Shown piece by piece: positions 34,912 to 38,509 of a stretch of 38,509 nucleotides of DNA. The translations under genes were made by a program, and so were the position numbers. The stretch spans positions 1-38,509 of the forward strand of contig JAHLFT010000024.1 in the NCBI GenBank assembly GCA_018883635.1, given 5' to 3'. The notes beneath the pieces are model-generated. The model saw only the letters and a program-made list of their open reading frames with translations, was not told the origin of the DNA and did no database searches. The DNA comes from Candidatus Lactobacillus pullistercoris. GTDB taxonomy: Bacteria > Bacillota > Bacilli > Lactobacillales > Lactobacillaceae. Each line of letters begins with the position of its first letter. The first letter of the stretch is position 1.

Positions 34912-36381
34912 TTATGACAAGTCTTTTTTAGATGTTTTTTTCCAATTATAGTAAAAGTTTAAAATCGTCGCGATTAATAGCAATATCAAAGAAACTAACA
35001 TGATTTCTTTGATACCAGAATGAAAAATAGTACGCATCTCGGGTAGTAAATCTGCAGGTAAAGATTTTGCAGCTTTATAATCGCTTAATTTATTCATCAT
35101 CGCCATCGTAATATCCGTTCGATGTGCAATTCCATGTTCTAGTGATAAGTTCATAATTACGCCATAAATTGCAGCCATCATTGTTTGCGCTAAAATTCTG
35201 ATTAAATATGAAGTTGAGGTTGCTGTCGGCATATCTTTTATTCCTGCGTCAACTTGTACCTTAACTTGAAGAGCGACAAAAATAAAACCAACGCCGATTC
35301 CTGAAACAGCAGCTAATGCCGAAAGTAGCCAAAGTGGTGTATGTAAAGTGGCTAAGAACATTCCACCAGAAGAAATCATCATCGTGACTATCCCAATCAT
35401 TACAAGAGTGAATGTTCGTAAATGTTCTTGAATCGTTGCTACCGTTTGGGAAGCAATAATTTCAATTACAGAATTGGGAATTAGGGCCATTCCTCCTGCT
35501 AAAGCAGACATACCTAATAGTGCTTGTGCCCACATTGGTAAATAAGTATTGATTGCAATAAAAGCACCCCAGGTAAACGCAAATAACACAAAATCACCAT
35601 TTAAATCATGCTTTTTAAAAATGGTTAAAGGGATAATTGGATTTTCGGCTCTTTTTTCTCGCTGAAAGAAACCCAATATAAGCAAAAGACTGATAAATAC
35701 TAATGTTGCCACAATCCAATTTTTGGCAATACCTAACAATTGGATCCCTAAAAGAAACATAATCAAACTAGTTGCCAAAAGTAGTGCGCCAGATAAATCA
35801 AAAATAGGTTTTGCTTTAGGTGTTACTGGTTTATAAAAGATCAGACAAATAATTAAAACAATTATTCCAATTGGGATATTAATGTAAAATACCCAACGCC
35901 AAGAAAGTTCATCAATTAAGTATCCGCCCACTAATGGACCTAAAATTGCTGCTCCGTTAAAGCTCGCTGTCAAATAACCTAATACTTTAGTCCGGGTATG
36001 AATATTTTTAAAGACGTAGCCTGCAATGATATATGGCAGTGAACCCATTCCGCCACCGCCAATTCCCATTACCATCCGCGCAATCAAAAGGAAGTAAATG
36101 TTAGGGGCAATTCCTTCAAAAGTTGAGCCTAAAACAAATAGGATGACGGAAATTTCAAAAGCAAGTTTGTTAGTGATTCTTTCTCCAATTTTTGTCCAAA
36201 TTGGAATTGAGACAGACATTCCTAATAGATAAATTGCGACAATCCAGCCTATAAATTCAATCCCATGAAGAGCAGATACTATTGCTGGAATAGCTGTGTT
36301 AGTAATCGTTCCATCTAATCCTGACATCACATTACCTAGCATCAGGGCGGCAGTAACCATTTTGATCTCTGTTTTATTCAT
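34912..36381 (-). CDS. DHA2-family (EmrB/QacA) multidrug MFS transporter, copy 2
   Basis: The 489-residue paralogue of the neighbouring pump carries motif C ILGPLVGGYLID and the conserved GMGSLPYIIAGYVF and WVFYINIPIG blocks. Helix 1 reads LDGTITNTAIPAI, so motif D1 differs (Gly and Thr in place of Ser and Ile), which may alter substrate range. The start follows AAAAGGAATAAG. A tandem duplication followed by divergence is the simplest origin. Confidence 0.92.
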   Translation of the reverse strand: MNKTEIKMVTAALMLGNVMSGLDGTITNTAIPAIVSALHGIEFIGWIVAIYLLGMSVSIPIWTKIGERITNKLAFEISVILFVLGSTFEGIAPNIYFLLIARMVMGIGGGGMGSLPYIIAGYVFKNIHTRTKVLGYLTASFNGAAILGPLVGGYLIDELSWRWVFYINIPIGIIVLIICLIFYKPVTPKAKPIFDLSGALLLATSLIMFLLGIQLLGIAKNWIVATLVFISLLLILGFFQREKRAENPIIPLTIFKKHDLNGDFVLFAFTWGAFIAINTYLPMWAQALLGMSALAGGMALIPNSVIEIIASQTVATIQEHLRTFTLVMIGIVTMMISSGGMFLATLHTPLWLLSALAAVSGIGVGFIFVALQVKVQVDAGIKDMPTATSTSYLIRILAQTMMAAIYGVIMNLSLEHGIAHRTDITMAMMNKLSDYKAAKSLPADLLPEMRTIFHSGIKEIMLVSLILLLIATILNFYYNWKKTSKKDLS

Positions 36382-36399
36382 TCTTATTCCTTTTCCAAA

Positions 36400-36424
36400 T
36401 TAAAACAGTCCCTTGTTGGGACTG
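36400..36424 (-). terminator. Terminator downstream of the amidotransferase gene
   Basis: CAGTCCC (36406-36412) pairs with GGGACTG (36418-36424) around a 5-base loop, followed on the minus strand by TTTTAATTT. Confidence 0.8.
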
Positions 36425-36464
36425 CATATACTTAATTACAGTTGTAAATTGTTAAAGAAATACT

Positions 36465-37136
36465 TTAATTATTGGTTATAAAATCAAGCAACTTAAACAT
36501 AACTTCTTTATTTTCTTTGGGAACACCATGTTCAATAATTTCCTGACTAGTTTGATGAAGAGAATTATTTTCTTCAGGATAATGATTATCGTTTACCGCA
36601 ATTTCGCGCACATTATCCTCTTCTGGCTCAAAGTGAAATTGCAAGCCAAGCACATTATCATGATATATAAAGCCCTGATTTTGGACTAAATCACTTGAAA
36701 AAAGAAGTTTTGCACCTTCAGGGATCTCAAACATTTGCTGATGCCAATGAAGAGCCGTTAATTTTTCTGGAATATTGGGAATTGTTTTATCTTTTAAATA
36801 AACTGGAGCCCAGCCTACTTCTTTGTATGGCGCATCAAGCACCTTTTTACCCAGAGTCTTAGCAATTTGTTGTGCACCAAAGCAAGCACCAAAAATTGGT
36901 TTATTATTCGCAAGCAGCGCGTTGATCAATTGTCTTTCCTGCTTAATCCAAGCAAAATTATCATTCGGACTCATTGGTCCACCAAGGATAATTAAAAGGT
37001 CAGTCTCTTTTTCACTTGGTAAATTTCCAAAGGTTTCAGGATGATAGACATATAATTCATGATGATTATTATCTGCCCAAGTTTTAATTGAACCTGGTCC
37101 CTCGTTTGGCGTATGTTGCAAAACATTTATTCTCAT
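36465..37136 (-). CDS. Class I glutamine amidotransferase-like protein
   Basis: The start at 37136 follows GGAG with a seven-base gap; an ATG at 37178 would overlap the upstream hpt gene. The 223-residue protein has the nucleophile elbow PIFGACFGAQQIA with the catalytic Cys, and LGLQFHFEPEED with the His-x-Glu of the triad. ILGGPMSPND forms the oxyanion region. It lacks a synthetase domain, so it is a free-standing GATase often annotated as a GMP synthase subunit-like protein. It lies 22 bases after hpt copy 2, which suggests a purine link; the real substrate is unknown. Confidence 0.88.
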   Translation of the reverse strand: MRINVLQHTPNEGPGSIKTWADNNHHELYVYHPETFGNLPSEKETDLLIILGGPMSPNDNFAWIKQERQLINALLANNKPIFGACFGAQQIAKTLGKKVLDAPYKEVGWAPVYLKDKTIPNIPEKLTALHWHQQMFEIPEGAKLLFSSDLVQNQGFIYHDNVLGLQFHFEPEEDNVREIAVNDNHYPEENNSLHQTSQEIIEHGVPKENKEVMFKLLDFITNN

Positions 37137-37158
37137 ATTCCAACTCCAAATAATAAAT

Positions 37159-37704
37159 TTAATAAGCATAGACCTCATGTTTTAAAACACCAACATAAGG
37201 CAAATTACGATATAGACCATTATAATCCAAACCATAGCCAACTAAAAAATTATTTGGAGCATCAAAACAGCAATAATCTGCATGAAAATCTACTACTCGT
37301 GCAGCCGGTTTATCAAGCATTGTTACTACTTCTACACTGCTTGCACCTCGTTTTTTCATAACTTTAGTTAAACTAAAAAGTGTCCGACCGGTATCAATTA
37401 TATCCTCAATAAAAATTACTGGTCGATTTTTAACGTCCGATTTTATATCTTGAACAATTTTAACTTTTCCAGTTGAATTAGTACCTTCATAGCTTGAAGC
37501 TTTAATTGGATCAATGGTCAATTTAAAGTTTAATTTTTTGATTAAATCGCTGGCAAAAATCATGGCACCATTAAGTACAGGTACAACAATTGGTTGCTCA
37601 CCCTCATATTTTTTATTTAGTTTTGTTGCGATTTGATTCATTTTAACGTCTAATTTATTCTGATCAAATAAAATTTTTTCAATATCGTTATTCATTCTGA
37701 ACAT
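37159..37704 (-). CDS. hpt: Hypoxanthine-guanine phosphoribosyltransferase, second copy
   Basis: The 181-residue paralogue of the enzyme at 6467-7033 keeps the PRPP motif VIFIEDIIDTGRTLFSL, the flexible loop SSYEGTNSTGKVKIV, and NFLVGYGLDYNGLYRNLPYVGVL at the C-terminus. It differs clearly in the N-terminal half and has CCFDAP in the base pocket region, so its base preference may differ. ATG 37704 follows AGAGGA closely; ATG 37695 is an alternative. It probably forms an operon with the amidotransferase downstream. Confidence 0.92.
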   Translation of the reverse strand: MFRMNNDIEKILFDQNKLDVKMNQIATKLNKKYEGEQPIVVPVLNGAMIFASDLIKKLNFKLTIDPIKASSYEGTNSTGKVKIVQDIKSDVKNRPVIFIEDIIDTGRTLFSLTKVMKKRGASSVEVVTMLDKPAARVVDFHADYCCFDAPNNFLVGYGLDYNGLYRNLPYVGVLKHEVYAY

Positions 37705-37811
37705 TTTCCTCTTCTAATTAATCAACGATCAGATTTTAACATATATTTATTCTGTTTTCAGTATTTTTTGATCAAAATTTAGATATTTTGCTAACATTAC
37801 TTATATTTTTA

Positions 37812-38346
37812 TTAATTTTTATTCGCATCCTTATATTTTGGCACGAAAATCAACCTAATTATCAAGCTGCAAATAAGTAAAATAAATAAAACAATAAAGG
37901 TCCATCTTGCACCGATTGAAGTTGCAATTGGCTTTCTTAAACTTTGTACATTTTGACTAATCGCAATTAAAGTTCCAGCTAAAGCAGTCCCGACTGCACT
38001 GGAAAACTGCTGTAAAGTATTAAAAATTGCATTACCTTGAGCATGATTTTTCTTATTTAGAGCTATTAAACCACTAGTCATTAAACTGCTAAAACTCATT
38101 CCATAGCCGCCATAGTAGATAATAAACAATACCACTATTTCTAAATTAGAACGTTTTGGAATAAGTCATAAAATGGCTAAGCTAATCAGACTAGCGATTA
38201 TTCCGCTAATAATAGGTAATCTTGCTCCCTTTTTATCTAAAATCTTTCCAGCTAAAGCTGACATAATTGCATCTGCAACTACTCCAGGAAAAGTAATCCA
38301 TCCGGCTAATGAAACGGAACCATAATTGACGATTTGAACGTAAATT
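37812..38346 (-). pseudogene. DHA2-type MFS transporter remnant: in-frame stop and missing N-terminus
   Basis: The region encodes the C-terminal part of a 14-helix drug MFS, from FPIYVQIVNYGSVSLAGWITFPGVV (helix 9-10 region) to IFVPKYKDANKN. A TGA at 38168-38166 interrupts the frame between SLAIL and LIPKRSNLEIVVLF, with no frame change. Upstream of about 38346 the sequence no longer fits the MFS; it reads instead as a phage-type gene on the plus strand. About 250 N-terminal residues are therefore missing. Non-functional. Confidence 0.85.
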
Positions 38347-38509
38347 GGAAAGTTTGGTGGTAAGAAGCCTAATAAGGGCACTCTCAAACTTCCTTTACGC
38401 GATGGGGATGTGGAACGGGACGATGAAGCTTACCAAAACAGCTACTTCATTAACGCTAATTCCATCACGGCCCCACAAATCGTGAATAAGCATGTCCACC
38501 CCATTCTCG
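38347..38509 (+). CDS. Fragment of a phage DUF2815-like protein (runs off the window)
   Basis: The plus frame from about 38347 to the window end reads KFGGKKPNKGTLKLPLRDGD, then VERDDEAYQNSYFINANS and ITAPQIVNKHVHPIL, which I recognise as the middle of the DUF2815 family, proteins of phage replication regions thought to bind single-stranded DNA. A TAA at 38341-38343 precedes it and no start codon is present, so the N-terminus is missing at the join with the MFS remnant. GC content is roughly half, well above the surrounding AT-rich sequence, and codon choice (GGC, CTC, ATC, CAC, CCC) is unlike the neighbours. It is either a prophage remnant or a chimeric join. Confidence 0.65.

Noticed and set aside
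38347-38387. Apparent N-terminal extension of the MFS remnant (RVPLLGFLPPN) starting at a TTG
   Set aside because: The same bases encode a far better phage DUF2815-like frame on the other strand (FGGKKPNKGTLKLPLRDGD), so the extension is a shadow.
1-38509. CRISPR array, insertion sequence or replication origin
   Set aside because: No regularly spaced repeats, transposase frame, terminal inverted repeats or DnaA-box cluster were seen.

Overview
The window looks like a chromosomal segment of a low-GC lactic acid bacterium, most likely the Lactobacillus johnsonii/gasseri/taiwanensis group. The reasons are the AT-rich coding bias, strong AGGAG ribosome sites with some TTG starts, a large phosphoketolase, PTS components, T-box, PyrR and TPP leader RNAs, heavy reliance on purine/pyrimidine salvage, and several multidrug MFS pumps. 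No rRNA, CRISPR array or insertion sequence was seen. The species assignment is an inference from gene content, not a database result.

Layout. 1-1700: the end of a membrane protein, UDP-GlcNAc 2-epimerase (wecB) with a small membrane protein, and tRNA-Arg(CCU). 1720-4980: a tightly overlapping three-gene unit (membrane-anchored GH25-like protein, DEAD-box helicase, PTS EIIC). 5090-10700: an amino-acid permease, hpt, a CorC/HlyC-type protein, a nitroreductase, a decayed patatin-like gene and a free-standing glucose-type EIIA. 10880-18130: phosphoketolase (xpk), a divergent DeoR-type regulator overlapping a putative bacteriocin immunity gene, then a GntR regulator with a nucleoside hydrolase, and rpiA with rbsK. 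Together these can release ribose from nucleosides, phosphorylate and isomerise it, and feed pentose phosphate to phosphoketolase (the xylulose-5-P epimerisation step is not in the window). 18220-23130: dps, a lipase-like protein, and a polar amino-acid ABC operon headed by a T-box leader whose specifier loop reads best as lysine. 23250-28570: udk, an MFS carrier, a TPP riboswitch with ykoE, a PhnD-like lipoprotein, and a drug-efflux MFS.

28600-29640 holds the C-terminal ends of two different APC permeases joined through their broken N-terminal sides, as expected at one breakpoint of a chromosomal inversion. 29680-31770 is the PyrR-attenuated pyrR-uraA operon. 31830-37700 carries a frameshifted aldo/keto reductase, a GNAT, two tandem DHA2 drug pumps, and an hpt paralogue with a class I amidotransferase. 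The last 700 bases contain a third DHA2 pump that is broken by a stop codon and cut off near 38346. There it meets about 160 bases of noticeably higher GC encoding part of a phage DUF2815-like protein on the other strand.

Pseudogene load is high (patatin, AKR, two permeases, one MFS). Most surviving functions concern import and salvage (uracil, uridine, hypoxanthine/guanine, amino acids, thiamine precursor), which fits an auxotrophic, host- or food-associated lactobacillus.
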